NCBI RefSeq assembly: GCF_900747795.2
Contig: NC_041402.2
Span: forward strand, 181,209,375 to 181,273,374
Direction: 5' to 3'
DNA length: 64,000 bases
Source of the DNA: Erpetoichthys calabaricus
Lineage: Eukaryota; Chordata; Cladistia; Polypteriformes; Polypteridae
The position numbers and the translations under genes are program-made. Under the pieces are notes generated by a model that worked only from the letters and a program-made list of their open reading frames with translations, did no database searches and was not told the origin of the DNA. Of the stretch, positions 1 through 23,319 are shown one piece after another. Positions within the stretch are counted from its first letter, which is position 1, and the number at the start of each line of letters is the position of its first letter.

Positions 1-56
1 TTCGACTTAACACATTCTTCTTTTACATCCTCACGATGTGCGGTTTATTTTAATTT

Positions 57-450
57 ATTGATTGTTTATTGTTCCTGTATGCCTGTGTGCTTAAAGAATA
101 AGTCTGGTAATTTTCAAGTCTAAGTGATTTCTTCACAAACATGGTATATATATTCATTTGCCACGTGAAATTGTTTTCCAAATTTATGTGGTTTGATTGA
201 TTATTTATTGTTCCTGTATGCCTGTGTGCTTAAAGAATAAGTCTGGTAATTTTCAAGTCTAAGTGATTTCTTCACAAACATGGTATATATATTCATTTGC
301 CATGTGAAATTGTTTTCCAAATTTATGTGGTTTCTATAAATTAAAAAAGTGTATCTTGCCTGCTGTGGTGCTTTACAATGGAGGGTGTATGGGGAACAGA
401 GGAAAAGCTTACAAACTTACCAAATATGTTCACGTTTCAAGCCATGACAG
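57..450. repeat. 139-bp tandem duplication and start of a dispersed repeat
   Basis: A unit of about 139 bases (57-193) is repeated almost exactly at 196-332. It continues through about 335-430 into sequence that recurs at 40641-40830 in HINFP intron 9, including TGGTGCTTTACAATGG and GAGGAAAAGCTTA. The repeat is cut off near 450-480 by the adjacent Tc1-like remnant. Confidence 0.7.
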
Positions 451-469
451 TTGTCACCCTGTTCTATTG

Positions 470-1135
470 ATCATCATTGAAATGTTTTGTTTGGAGTCCA
501 CCTGTCTTCAATTGATTGGATATGATTAGAAGGGGCACGGGCCTGTCTACAGAAGGTCCCATAGCTGAGCAAAATCTAATTCAGGAGGTTGAAGGAATTG
601 CCTGCAGAGCTTAGAGACAGGATTATGTCAAGGCACAGATCTGGGGAAGGATACAGAAAATGTCTGCAACATTGAAGGTTCCTAAACCTTCGTAACTCCT
701 AAATGGAAGATGTTTGGAACAACCACAACTCTTTTTAGAGATGGCCACCCTGCCAAACTGAGCAATCAGGGGAGAAGGGTCTTGGTAAGAGAAGTGATTA
801 AGAACCAGATGGTCACTCTGGCAGAACACCAAAAAACCTGTATGGATTTGAGAGAAAAATCTAGAAGGACAACCATTGCTGCAACACTCCACTAATCTGG
901 ACTTTATGGCAGAATGGCCAGCTAACACATGAAAGTCCACTTGGAGTCAGCAAAAAGAGACCTGAAAATAGCTGTCTCCATCCAACCTGGGGACACTCGA
1001 GAGGATTTGCATTGAAAAGAGTGACAGAAAAATCCACAAATCCAGGTGTGCAAAGTTTGTCAAATCAAATCCTAGAAGTGCTGGTTTTATATTTGCTGAG
1101 GCCCTAACTAAGCTAAAGTATGTAAAGATCATAGG
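470..1135 (+). mobile_element. Internally deleted Tc1-like DNA transposon
   Basis: 480-890 matches the leader and transposase N-terminal half of a fish Tc1-like element: it includes ELRDRIMSRHRSGEGYRK-like coding sequence and the motif region around GRRVLVREVIKNQMVTL. 950-1130 resumes in the C-terminal end (RDLKIAV, followed by HPTWGHSRG-like sequence). The central DDE region is absent. Reading frames are broken, so it is inactive. Assignment rests on remembered family sequence. Confidence 0.7.
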
Positions 1136-1740
1136 CCACCTTTTAAAATGTTATACTAGAAGGGCTCACAAAGGCAGGGTCGTCCTTTGGAGTGCTGAAT
1201 GTGTTCAAACCGCATCGTTGTCCCCCTTGGAGAAGTCAATAAGCTGGAGGGTTTACTTTTAATATTCAGTGCAATCAAAGTAAGGGATGAGCAGAATGGA
1301 TGTGTGTGCGTTTGGGTGGTTTGCCTTAAATCATTTAATCTTAAAAATGCTGGTCTTTAACTGGCACTTGAGTAGATTGTATGGTTTGCTTGACAAAGAA
1401 CCATTTCATTCTGGGAAGGGCTCTTTGGACTTTAAAAAAGTTCCTAATGTTTGGACAAAACAGAAATCTTCATTGTATAGTAGCTCTCAGTTGTTACTTA
1501 TTTTACTATTCGTCACCATTAATATGGGTCTAAGTAGATCAGTAAATTGTATAACTGATTTTTTACATAAATAGAAATAGTGTTTATAATTCTCGCAAAA
1601 ATTCTTTCCTTTACAGTATTAAGACTTCTTTACGGAAGCATTGTGTTCAACAAATGAGTCACCAGTCGGTAGCAGGTGTGTCTTGCAGAGAAACTCAAAC
1701 GCATGCGCTGTTAAAAAAAAAAAAAAAGCGCAAGCGGCAA
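1136..1740. other. DPAGT1 upstream spacer with a segment shared with HINFP intron 1
   Basis: No gene is seen. About 1340-1490 aligns by eye to 23850-24020 (shared TTTCATTC, GGGAAGGG, GTTCCTAAT, ATAGTAG landmarks). A run of A residues lies at about 1711-1725. Confidence 0.45.
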
Positions 1741-2110
1741 TTGTGCAACGTCACCTCCAGCGACGGAAGTAATTTTTTGTGCCTGGTTTCTGAAACCGGG
1801 ATCGGAAGGACACGTGTAACCGGTAGTAAAAACTGTCAAGTGCAGCAGTGGATTGGAGTTTGAGTTTTTCTTTTCTTTACAGCATTGCTGATCTCAGCTG
1901 TTTAGATTGTTTTTATTCGTGTGTAGACTAAATGTAATCGGTTATTTGGGCGGGGCATCTGCAGCAGCGATTGTGTCTGTTAGCGGGGGGCGGATCTGAA
2001 CAGGCAGTTCATGTCAAAAGGACGCAGGCTAGTCACAGTGCCCGAGACTGATCAGCCGATCATTATATGCAAGCTTTCTGTGGATATCTATCTTCCTAAC
2101 GTCGATCACT
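1740..2110 (+). promoter_or_regulatory. DPAGT1 promoter / 5' UTR region
   Basis: CpG content rises just upstream of the DPAGT1 start. An AACGTCAC half-CRE and an ETS-like CGGAAGT lie near 1748-1770, a GC box GGGCGGGGC at 1948-1956, and a G-rich stretch near 1985. There is no clear TATA box. This suits a housekeeping promoter, but the transcription start cannot be fixed from sequence alone. Confidence 0.5.
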
Positions 2111-13144
<11,034 letters not shown>

Positions 13145-13649
13145 TTGAGGCCTGAAGAGTTGGTTTTCATTTTTGAGGACGTTTGCCCAGTGTGTGCACT
13201 TCATTTGCTTTCTTTTTCCTGAAATGCAAGCTCCACCTGCCTGAGAGACGGTCTTTCCTTCAGGCTTATGAAGATTAGCAGGCCTTGGTGGTTCAGCAGA
13301 CATTGGCTCACAGCAACACTGCTTGCCACACAAGATGGGACTGACTGCTACATTATCCAGGTCAGGACGGGCAGGTGATTGCATTACCTTATCTTCTGTG
13401 CTCATGAGTCTGCCAGCAATCCATCTCACATGGATCAGTGGCCTGGACGGTTGGTCATGGTGTAGAGAGCACACTGTACATCAGCCAGGAATGTGCAAAT
13501 AGGTGAGAAGTAAAAATTATCACCAAATGAAATGGCAGGAAAGCACAACGTGGGGTTGTGTGTCACCATGTAATTAAACACAACCATTCAGGTTGTCATT
13601 TCTCCAAGGTGGTAGCGGAAAGACTTCATCAGGCCACCTTGAGTGGCAG

Positions 13650-13692
<43 letters not shown>

Positions 13693-13770
13693 CCCGTCAG
13701 GCTCCTCGGTTTCCTTGTCTTGCATTACAAGCAAATATTTTTTTTGTTAGGCCACAAATAAATATGTCGA
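13145..13770 (+). other. DPAGT1 3' UTR with candidate poly(A) signal
   Basis: Sequence after the DPAGT1 stop. An AATAAA lies at 13757-13762. A run of about 40 A residues at about 13653-13691 interrupts it; this is genomic and could be the tail of a small retroposon. The true 3' end is uncertain; another AATAAA occurs near 14990. Confidence 0.45.
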
Positions 13771-15169
13771 TTGATTGAGGTTCAGTAGAATGTTTGATTT
13801 ACATTTGCATACTTATCAAAAAGTGGCCTTAGCATATTGTGTTTCTAGTGGGCTCTGTCACTGACTTTATTTTCCAGCCTGGTAATCTGTCTTTGAATTG
13901 CCAGGAAGTGCTTACTTGAAAATGTAATGTGTTTCTATTGCAGACCACCAGTTCTAAGGGCCTCCACCTTTCAGCCTGGCAGCATTAGAGGGCAGATGGA
14001 CTGTATAATTATTTGTAACATTAGGTTAAGTGGTGGCTCCTGGTGTGACTGAGTGTAACCAGTCATGCCAGGCACACATCATACCTAGGCTTTTTTTTTC
14101 CCCCTGTAACTCTATCTATCTATACAAAATGAATGTCACTTTTTTACACTGATGGGCTCAGTCCCTCAAAAGTTTCAGAGTCCCTGTTTTGTCAAGTTCA
14201 AGACCCTGTGCTTTAGTCTCCCCAGTAAATGAACTGTAATTTAATGAGTCCACAGGGGCATGTAAAAACTGTGACGTGCTTTTACACAAACAAATAGTAT
14301 GTCTTCCCCATCCAACTGTTAAATATTGTGTATGATATTAACAATCCATGTAAACCTAGCTGGTTTATCTGAGAAAGTTTGAACACTTTTAATTAAATGC
14401 AGAGAAGGTAATCAAAAATGCACATGGAAGGCAGCTATAGAGCTCACAAGAAACCAATTTGTATGTATTGTGCAGTAGCTCAGATGTATTTATTTCAAGA
14501 ATACCACTGATGTAACAGCTACTGTGTTGAACAAAAGCCTTCTGAACTTCACAGCTAACTAATGATGTGAATTACAAGTGTTGCCTTTTCTAAATCCTTA
14601 CATTTCCCATAGTCAATTTTGAAAGAGAATATTCAGTGTGATGAATGTCAGTCACGCTCTCTCTCTCTGTCATTATTTGCTCTTTGTGACTTTCATCCAA
14701 ATTCTTCCAACACAACACAGATGAGACCTATCTTTATTAATACTAGGAACAAGGCAGGAACCGGTCCAACTCATGCACACATTCTGATGGGGCCAATTAA
14801 TCTAACCAGTGTAGCTTTGGAGATGTAGGAGGAAAACCAATGCTCTCAAGGGCAGAACGTGTACGTATAAAAAGCTGTGGGACAGTAGTAAGATCAGTGG
14901 GATAAAGTGCTCAGTTTTGTATACTGGTTTTAGGTTTTTTTTCCCCCCTGCTTAGCCTGCACAAAGTGCGCCTCCAGCCTGTTCCCATTAATAAACCATT
15001 TGAACTTTTTTCCTGTAGCATATTAAGCAGGTTAGAAGACTGATGGATCTTTTTGCAGTGGTGTAAGCAGAACTCACTTCAGTATCTCAACAGAGGTCTT
15101 GCCCATGTACTGTTATCTTCAAAGCACAGTTCCCCTCCTACAGCACTGGTAGTAAATGCATCCCTCTTC
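13771..15169. other. Intergenic sequence downstream of DPAGT1
   Basis: No gene or RNA recognised. Small CT-rich runs occur near 14660. Nothing else can be supported. Confidence 0.35.
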
Positions 15170-16541
15170 AATGCACATATATACAAAAAATTAGAAAATC
15201 ATCGAAAAGTTCATTTATTTCAGTAATTCAATTCAAAAAGTGAAACTCATACACACAGAGTGATATATTTCAAGCGTTTATTTCTTTTCATTTTGCTGAT
15301 TATGGCTTATAGCTAATGAAAACCCAAATTCAGTATCTCAGAAAATTTAAAATATTGACCCTTTTCACAATATTCTGACTCCTGGTGTCCCACTCGACTT
15401 AGCTAATTAACCCAAAACACCTGCAAAGGGATCTTGAACCTTTAAGTGGTCTCTCAATCTGGTTCAGTAGGCCACACAATCAGACTGCTGACATGACAGT
15501 TGTCCAGAAGACAATCATTGAGACCCTCCACAAGGAGGGGAAGCCACAAAAGGTCATTGCTAAAGAAGCTGGCTGGTCACAGAGTGCTGTATCCAAGCAT
15601 ATTAATGGATGGTTGAGTGGAAGGAAAAAATGTGGCAGAAAAAGGTGTGCAAGCAACAGGGATAAGCATAGCCTTGAGAGGATTGTGAAGCAATGTGATG
15701 CAAAAGTATCTGGGATGTGGGCTACAACTTTACAGCATTCCTTGTGTCAAGCCATTCCTAAACCAAAGACAGCCCAGGTAAGACGCTTCTGATGTTAAGG
15801 AGAAAACAGAATGGACTGTTGCTCAGTGGTCCAAAGACCTCTTGTCAGATGAAAGTAAATTTTGCATTTCATTTGGAAATCACGGTCCCAGAGTCTGGGG
15901 GAAGAGTGCAGAGGCACAGAATCCAAGTTGCTTGAGGTCCAGTGTGAAGTTTCCAGTCAGTGATGGTTTGGGGAGCCATGTCATCTGCTGGTGTTGGTCC
16001 ACTGTGTTTTAACAAGTCCAAAGTCAGCACATCCGTCTACCGATTGGCCAGCAAACTCGCTTGACCTAAACCCCATAGAGAATCTAAGGGGTACTGTCAA
16101 GAGGAAGATGAGACACAGCAGACCCACCAATGCATATGAGTTGAAGGCCGCTATCCAAGCATCCTGAGCTTTCATAACACCTCAGCAGTGTCACAGGCTG
16201 ATCACCTCCATGCCACACCACATCGATGCAGTAATTCATGCAAAAGAAGCCCCGACCGAGTATTGAGTGCGTACATGGACATACTTTTCAGTACGCCAAC
16301 ATTTCTGTATTCAAAATCTTTTTTTATTGGTCTTATGTAATGTTCTAATTTTCTGAGATACTGAATTTTGAGTTTTCATTACCTGTATGCCATAATCAGC
16401 AAAATGAAAAGAAATAAACATTTGAAATGTATCATCACTCTGTGTGTAATGAATCTATATGATATGAGTTTCACTTTTTGAATTGGATTACCCAAATAAT
16501 TAAGTTTTCGATGATATTCTAATTTATTGAGATGCACCTGT
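15170..16541 (+). mobile_element. Tc1-like DNA transposon, near full length, inactive
   Basis: TIR arms of about 70 bases face each other: left at about 15182-15250 (TTAGAAAATCATCGAAAAG) and right at 16450-16541 (TTTTCGATGATATTCTAATTT and GAGATGCACCTGTA). The transposase begins at 15493 with MTVVQKTIIETLHKEGKPQK and the helix-turn-helix AKEAGWSQSAVSKHI. A PANSLDLNPIENL motif of the DDE domain lies near 16045-16085. The frame is interrupted several times and parts of the middle are missing. Family-typical length is about 1.4-1.6 kb. Confidence 0.9.
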
Positions 16542-16754
16542 ATTTCCACTACCCTCAGGCATGGCACATCCTTCCAACACATAGCAAGCATCCAGGTCAA
16601 CTCGTAGATATACTTCTTATTTCGTTTTAGTTAAGACTTGTACTCACTTGAGAGAATACTCCACCCAAAAAGTATATATTTTGTATGTTACTTTACTCCT
16701 GGTAGATTGTAATGATGGTCAAGAAAATTTTTTAATCTCATGTTTTTACAGAAC

Positions 16755-16842
16755 AGAGGAAAGGGTGGGTTTGGCTCCAGCAGACCCCCGTGACCCTGTG
16801 TTCGGATTCAGCAGGTTGGAAAATGGATGGATGGAGAGGAAA
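16755..16842 (+). mobile_element. 3' fragment of SINE family 2
   Basis: Matches the 3' part of the full copy at 35486-35845: CTCCAGCAGACCCCCGTGAC and TTCGGATTCAGC, with a GGATGGATGG tail. Confidence 0.8.
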
Positions 16843-17040
16843 GGGTGTTTCTGATACAGCATGAGTCTATGGTGACCAAATTTGGACTACAGCAAACAAA
16901 ATGAAACCATCCATGAACAAAATCTCACGTTACTCATATCACATAATCCATACGTGAAGTCTTCTAGTCGTATAAAGTCCCTAACACACACATTTTTACT
17001 AAAGTATTGTTAAATACATGTTAAATAAATGACTATTATA

Positions 17041-17195
17041 CCTGCCTCACACTCTCCACCTTGCATTTTTTAACTTGCACTGCATTTTTATCACTCTTTA
17101 ATTAATATTGTTTTTATCAATATGCTGCTGCTGGAGTATGTGAATTTCCCCTTGGGGATTAATAAAGTTCTCTATCTATTAATCTAATCTAAATA
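17041..17195 (+). mobile_element. L2-type LINE 3' UTR fragment
   Basis: Contains GTATGTGAATTTCCCCTTGG and ATTAATAAAG with a CTATCTA-type tail, the same 3' end as the LINE in HINFP intron 2. Confidence 0.75.
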
Positions 17196-17416
17196 AATTA
17201 CTTCCTGAAAAACTAAAATAGAGAACATGCAAAGAAGCATATGAATTGTAGAGCATCGGACAACTTCCATTGTCTAACAATAGTCACCATTGACATACAG
17301 TATATTGTATCAGGAAAGTATGATATTATATTTTTTTCTCAGCTATCACTACAAACTACAGAGCTAAGTAACATATAAAACAAAATAATTTATATAAGGG
17401 TGGAGTGTTTCTTTAA

Positions 17417-19640
17417 GACCCTCTAGTCATTTTATAATAAAGAGCTGAAGAGCACATTATACTGTACCTATTTATGGTAAATAGCACTACTATAGCCATC
17501 TCCCTGGATGAGGCCTTTTTTAAAAATATAATCGCATTTTATTTTATTTTTTTGAGCCAGTTGCACAGCTACTGTATTTAGCAGTACTCTTGAGTTTAAC
17601 CAGTGGCCTTTTATCAGGCACTATAGTCATTGCTTTCTGAAGGAAAAAAATGCAAATTGTGTGCTTCTGATTCTCTATACCTATAGCCATCAGATAGGAA
17701 ACTGTCTGACCAGCCCTTCAGGAAAGATCTTTTGTAAAAGTGTGTTATTCTTATTAGGAATATCAAAAGTTCAAATCAGTTTTCTTAATACTTTTACCAG
17801 AACCGATGCCCACCTGACTGCCCTACATCTGGTCACTATTATAGTATCACTGGAAGGCAGGCTGGCTCAGTGGTTAGCCTTCAGCCTTGTAGCTCCAGGG
17901 ATGTAAGTTTGATCGATCTGAGATTTGTCCCTGCTTTCATACAATGTTCTGTCTTCCAGTGAGTATATAATGGAAAAAGATGGCTTACAAAATTTGTCAA
18001 GGTCTGAGTAGCCAAGTGCACCTTGGTGGGATTCCACTCCTTGTTGCGTTGAAATAGGGGGCAACGAAGTATGAGAAACTGAGCAGATGTGTTCTCCTAA
18101 TTTTGGAAACCAGTTTTGCATTAACTGAGACTTGCACAAGTTTCACTTCCTCTACTTCATACTTTGGACAGCTAATATATTGATTTACTGCTTACCTTCA
18201 ACATGTATGCTGCTGATCTGGGGGGGCATTGGGAACTGCTTATTTTTGCACTTACAGTTCCTCAGCATTTTATTGAAAATGATATATGACAGATTGAACT
18301 ATCCATCATTTGAGAGCAGGAGTAAGACATCTATCCTTATTTGTTGAGTTAAGCCTCTCATCGGAAACACAAATGCAAGGAAGGAATGTATTCATTTTGG
18401 AATATTAGGCCTTCTGAGGGTGTAGGAAAACCCAGTTATACGCACACAAACACGGGTGAGTTAGAATGTCCCATCTACCTCCTGTAGTAAGATACAGTAT
18501 CTTTGGATATTAGGTGGAAACTGGGGGTCTCCAAGGAGAGACCCATACAGACACTGGGAGGACATGCTAATGCCACAAATAAAGCACTGTAGTGGGCAAG
18601 TGGGACTTGGTCAGAGGGGACACCAACTTCCCTGAGGTGACAGATGATGATGATGATTTTTACCTACCTCAGCTCAGAAATGTCAGAGAGAACATTCCTA
18701 ATAAAAAGTTGACGACTCATAATGTCTCTGTGGTGTTATTTTGTAATACCAATAAGAATCGCAGTACAGAATTCAAAGTGTTCAGTCCAATCTTTAATAA
18801 AGACTTCATTTAATTAAAATACTCCTGACTTCATTTAGTGTCTTTATCTAATGAAAAAATAAAATGTGAATTTTGTTGTAAATAGAGTTACATTTATATG
18901 AAGGTGAAGCAAAAGGTGCTTTTGTGAAATCTGGAAGAAGATGGATGACAAGAGGAAAAAACTTCAAATTTAGAAAAAATACTGAATGTAAAGTGACGAA
19001 TCCAACCATCCATTCATGTATTTAAAGCAAACAGAAGCACAGAGTAATTACATGAAGATCTGTAATAGCTTATTGACCTTCATGCACTGGACATGAAAAC
19101 TGAGTTACAATGGCTTCCCATTTTTTTTATATTAAGCTTGACCATATCAGCTTCCAAAATGACAGTTCACAGTAATTTAATTGGGGCCCAAAGAATTCCT
19201 TCCTTCCCAATGTCCAGAGATCTCCAAGTATCAGTCCTGTCTTTAAGAAACGATTCATTTTGGAATTAGACATTATAAATCAAGAACATCTTCCATCGTT
19301 TCAAATCATATTGACAATACATACTACTCATCTTCCCCCTCATCATCTGCTGTTACTGCTTACAATAAATAGAAGACACCACATGCACTTTTTAAGCATG
19401 GTTTTTATCACAACATAAAGATTATATACTTCTGGAGCTTTCACTCAATGACAACTTTAAACAACAGGAAAGATGCAGTTCCCACAACGCTGTGCATTTG
19501 AATAAATGATCCACCTTCTCTCCCTTATTCAGTGATCAATTCACAAATTACATGGGGTTAGTAACATATAAAAATATTTTTGGGTGAGGTATTCCTTTAA
19601 TAAGGTACTGCATAAAAAAATTAAAAATGAAATCAGCTTG
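17417..19640. other. Intergenic sequence, mostly unassigned
   Basis: No gene recognised. A GAT run (acidic-codon-like) at 18646-18660 is a chance repeat. 19555-19602 is a MITE end (GGGTGAGGTATTCCTTTA). Confidence 0.35.
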
Positions 19641-19649
19641 TAGAACTTG

Positions 19650-19910
19650 TGGGGTGTCACAGTGGTGCAGTGGGTCAGTACTGCTGTCTTCCATCTCCAG
19701 GAGACTGACTTTGAATCCTGGCCTAGTTATTGTTTATGGAGAGTTTGTCTATTTTTCTGTGTGTCAGTAGGCTTTTCTCCCAATACCTTCATTTTCCTCT
19801 CACATGCCAAACTTGAAGTCTTCAGATTGCACAAGTGTTCTCTGTGTGATCCCCCTGCCTGTTGTACTGTGAAAAACCTTTAAGGCACTTTTTACATTAG
19901 TGGACGAGTT
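19650..19910 (+). mobile_element. Old SINE family 2 copy
   Basis: The head GTGTCACAGTGGTGCAGTGG and the body (GGAGACTGACTTTGAATCC; CACATGCCAAACTTGAAG) resemble the full copy at 35486-35845 with high divergence. Confidence 0.6.
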
Positions 19911-20087
19911 AATACTGGGAATGCATAAATTATTAGCCTTAGCTCGGCAGGGGATATTGACAGGCCCTTGGCTTCTGTTGTGTTTGAGACATCAGGTAGG
20001 TATTATAGGGTGAACACATAAAACAAGGCTCATAATTTAGATATTTCAAGCATTAAAGTTATCCACCAAAATCAAAAGAAACATTTT

Positions 20088-20710
20088 TTACTTTCTCATA
20101 TACAAAGTATAAGGAAAGCATTGTAATCGTCCAAAGATTTGATGTCGAGATTTTGATGAATCTCGACATTTTAGACCTCCCTGACTTTCTCGTATATGAA
20201 GTATAGGGAAAGTATTGTAATCGTCCAAAGATTCCATTTTGAGATTTTGCGGAATCTCAACGTTTTAGACCTCCCTGAGTCCAAAAATACCATCTTTGGA
20301 ATTATGTCTGTGTGGGTGTGGGTCTATATAAACACGATAATTTGAGTACGCTTTCACTTTGGTCAACCAAATTTTGCATAAAGTATTAGGTACAAAAGGT
20401 TGATTTTTATCAACTTTTAATCTATTTCTGCTCACGGGAAGTGGAACTTTACCATTTATTAATGCAGCTGCAGAGTCTAATTTATTCAACTTTACTTTTA
20501 TAATAATTGTTCAATATATTCCATTCATCCATCCATTTTCCAACCCGCTGAATCCGAACACAGGGTCACGGGGTGTTCAATATATTATTAATTTAATTTG
20601 TTGTTGATAGTTCTTTAATGTACATAATATAAAAATATAATTGTCTTACGGTTTAATCCTCAAATAGCCTTCCCCATATCTGAGTATACGAGAAAGTCTA
20701 AGGGGAGACC
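20088..20710. mobile_element. MITE with ACTTTCTC(A/G)TATAC termini, copy 1
   Basis: Ends ACTTTCTCATATAC (about 20092) and GTATACGAGAAAGT (about 20684) are inverted. The first about 85 bases are duplicated (20090-20175 and 20180-20275). Copy 2 lies at 35989-36430. A 54-base SINE end (20521-20574) is inserted and flanked by GTTCAATATATT duplications at 20509-20520 and 20575-20586; copy 2 shows the empty site. Confidence 0.75.
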
Positions 20711-21175
20711 ACTCCTGATATTATTTACAATAAAGCACAACCCAGAGTTGGTTACAGCCTTGTACTCCATGATGCAGGTTAAGTGGGTGTAGAAAATTAA
20801 AGAATGGAGAGATGTGGAACTACTGGGAATGGGTGGTCATGGACCCTTTTTTTAATATAATATATGAACAGAAGTTTGAAAATTGGGAGGAAATCATTAA
20901 GCCCATTGAGCTTTTTTGGTTAATACTATAATATAAAATAAATCCCAATTAAAGAAAAATTTGAAACTGGTATTATTCTACAGTCTATTGCAATTTGATT
21001 TATAAACATTTTTCTTATGCTGTAGCTAAGTGCATTGAAAATTAAAGACGTAAAATAAAGGAATTTCTATAACAACTGACGTGCAAGTAACATCGTTATT
21101 CTGTTTTAAGAAGATGTTATATTAGATAACACTGAAACAACACCTATATATTTTTTTTCATATGATAGACTGTAA
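20711..21175. other. Unassigned intergenic sequence
   Basis: AT-rich; nothing recognised. Confidence 0.35.
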
Positions 21176-21179
21176 GACT

Positions 21180-21305
21180 GCAGTGGGTTGGCACCCTGCC
21201 CGGGATTGGTTCCTGCCTTGTGCCCTGTGTTGGCTGGGATTGGCTCCAGCAGACCCCCGTGACCCTGTGTTCGGATTCAGCGGGTTGGATAATGGATGGA
21301 TGGAT
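21180..21305 (+). mobile_element. SINE family 2, 3' part
   Basis: GCAGTGGGTTGGCACCCTGC through TTCGGATTCAGCGGGTTGG to the GGATGGATGG tail matches the full copy at 35.5 kb closely, so it is fairly young. Confidence 0.85.
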
Positions 21306-21436
21306 GCGACTGTAAGAATGAGATTCCATATCTGAGCATCTAAAATAATGTTTTTGTTTGGGGTCGAAGGGTTTACTTGAAGTAGAGCCATTGCATGCGG
21401 TGTGTAATTAGTGCATTCACTGGAAGTATACCTAGA

Positions 21437-22870
21437 ATGGCCCACTATGAGATGGCCATGGAGGAGACCCAGGACACACAGGAAGGTCTAAATCTCTCAA
21501 ATGCACCTGGGAGACATTGGGAATTCTCCAGGAAGATCTGGAGAAGGTTTTGAGAGCAAGATAGCCTGTCAGCTTAGTGTGTTACTACCATGATGGCCTC
21601 ATGAAGCTAAAGTGGTTGAAAATGACAACTGTGATGATACATTGATTTGTTGTGAGCCTCAAACAGAACACACCTGCTGAGAAGAAGAGACACCCTTCAA
21701 GTCAAAAGTCCAATTGATCACTTGAGCTGACGCAATTCCAGAATCTCTTCCCAAACCATCTCTTCCTAACCATGTGCAGGTTCAGTTTACTAGATTTAGT
21801 AAACTGGCTCGAATGTCAATATCAATTGCATTCAGATTTATTATTATTTTGTGCAGCGTATAAATAATAAATTAGAAGTTAGAGTAGGTCTGCATCAGGG
21901 ATCTTCTTTACGTTCTTAGCTCCTTGATTTGATTATGGATGTGTTGACTTATCACATGGAGATGAAGTTGGAAGAGTGGAGAAGGGCTTTGGAAGACAGA
22001 GGATTGAACATACAGTCATTCTTTTTTTGTTTTATGTACTTTCTTAAGTACATTTGCCATGGGCAAATTCTCTTTTTGCATGACTGTTTGGAGGTCAGAG
22101 CATAGGATCAGCCATTAACAGTGCACCTGGAACAATTTTCAGATTAAGAGCCTTGCTCAACAGCCCAATGAAGTGGAATCCCTTCTGGTAGTATTAGGAT
22201 TCGGAACAGCAATCTTTCAAATACCAGCACAGATCCTTAGCCTCAGAAGAACACAGAATATTTGAGGTTTAATGATCAGGATTCTGAGCTTATTCTGTAG
22301 AGAGCTATTGAAAAGAGTGGATTAAGTTCAAATATCTAGATGGAGAATTAATGTAAATGCCGTTTGGATGGAACAACTGGAAGAAGGTATCAGGGGTATT
22401 ATGTATTTGAAGAATTAAGGCACAAGTTAAAGGTGAGGTTTTTATGACAATGGTATGACCAGCAAAATGATGTATGGAGCGGAGCAGTGGGCATTAAAGG
22501 CAGTGCAGGAGAAGAGGTTGGATGTAGCAGAAATGTTGAAATGGATGTGTGGAATTACAAGAAAGGACAGAATAAGAAATGAGACCATCAGAGGTACAAC
22601 AAACGTGGGAGAGATATGTAAGAAAGTACAGAAAAGTAGTTAAAGTAGCATGATCATTTGATGAGGAAGGATAACGAATATGTAGGCAAAACAGTGATAG
22701 AGATGAATGTATAAGGGAAAAGAAAAAGCAAGGGAGGCCAAAATGGAGGTGAATGTTACAACAACAACATTTATTTATATAGCACATTTTCATACAAATA
22801 ATGTAGGTAAAAGGTTTGAAGGAAAAGGTACTGAGTGGGTGGTGTAGAACTGAGCTGTATAGAGATGGTT
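21437..22870 (+). mobile_element. Decayed RTE-type LINE fragments
   Basis: 21437-21560 looks like a LINE 3' end. 21860-22015 encodes VGLHQGSSLRS..LLDLIMDVLTYHMEMKLEEWRRALEDRGLN, the reverse transcriptase region. 22455-22640 encodes MMYGAEQWALK.VQEKRLDVAEMLKWMCGITRKDRIRNE, the C-terminal region of the same family. Much is deleted and frames are broken. A 50-base ATTTATTTATATAGCAC module is inserted at about 22756-22806. Confidence 0.75.
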
Positions 22871-22974
22871 GATCAGTCACAACAACCTCACACAGAACTG
22901 GAAAAAGATGAAGAGATAAAAAAAATCATTACAAATAAACACTTCAGTTATTACCTTGTGTTCCTCTTATTTCA

Positions 22975-23319
22975 CTTTTAAATAGGACGCCGAATGCGAT
23001 AACGCTTTTACTTTGTATTCAACCCATTCGTAGGCGGACAAACAAAGCTGGACGAAGAAATGAATCGAAATACCAGGCGGCATTCAAAATTAACCCGCCT
23101 TCTAAACTGAGGCCGCTCAAAGCCTTGCCCACTTAAAAAACAACAGAGCTTATTGTGTACAACTGCTGCCAATCATCTAGTCCCCACTACTTACTTGTAA
23201 GAGCATTGGTCAGGGTTTGCTTCAATTATAAGTATAAGGCGGGCTGTCTCCCGATTAGTCAGTAAAAACTTAGAGGCGGGGCTTGCCTCCGGAAGCTGAT
23301 GGCAGTTGGAGCTCTGCTG
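22975..23319 (+). promoter_or_regulatory. HINFP: HINFP promoter and probable noncoding exon 1
   Basis: A CpG-enriched stretch upstream of HINFP has GC boxes (AAGGCGGGC near 23236, GAGGCGGGGC at 23273-23282) and no TATA box. A strong donor, CTG|GTAAGG, follows 23319, so an untranslated first exon probably ends there and splices to the acceptor at 25578, five bases before the ATG. The link between the two exons is inferred from the splice signals only; the exon 1 start is unknown. Confidence 0.5.

Larger units (their letters stand above)
16648..17416. mobile_element. MITE with CTCCACCC termini, containing two nested fragments
   Basis: The left end has AATACTCCACCCAAAAAGTA (16655-16674). The right end is its reverse (GGGTGGAGTGTTTCTT, 17398-17413). 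Both have GTTAC/GTAAC further in. There is no coding capacity. Nested inside are a SINE 3' end (16755-16842) and an L2 3' end (17041-17195). A right end of the same family stands alone at 19555-19602. Confidence 0.65.
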
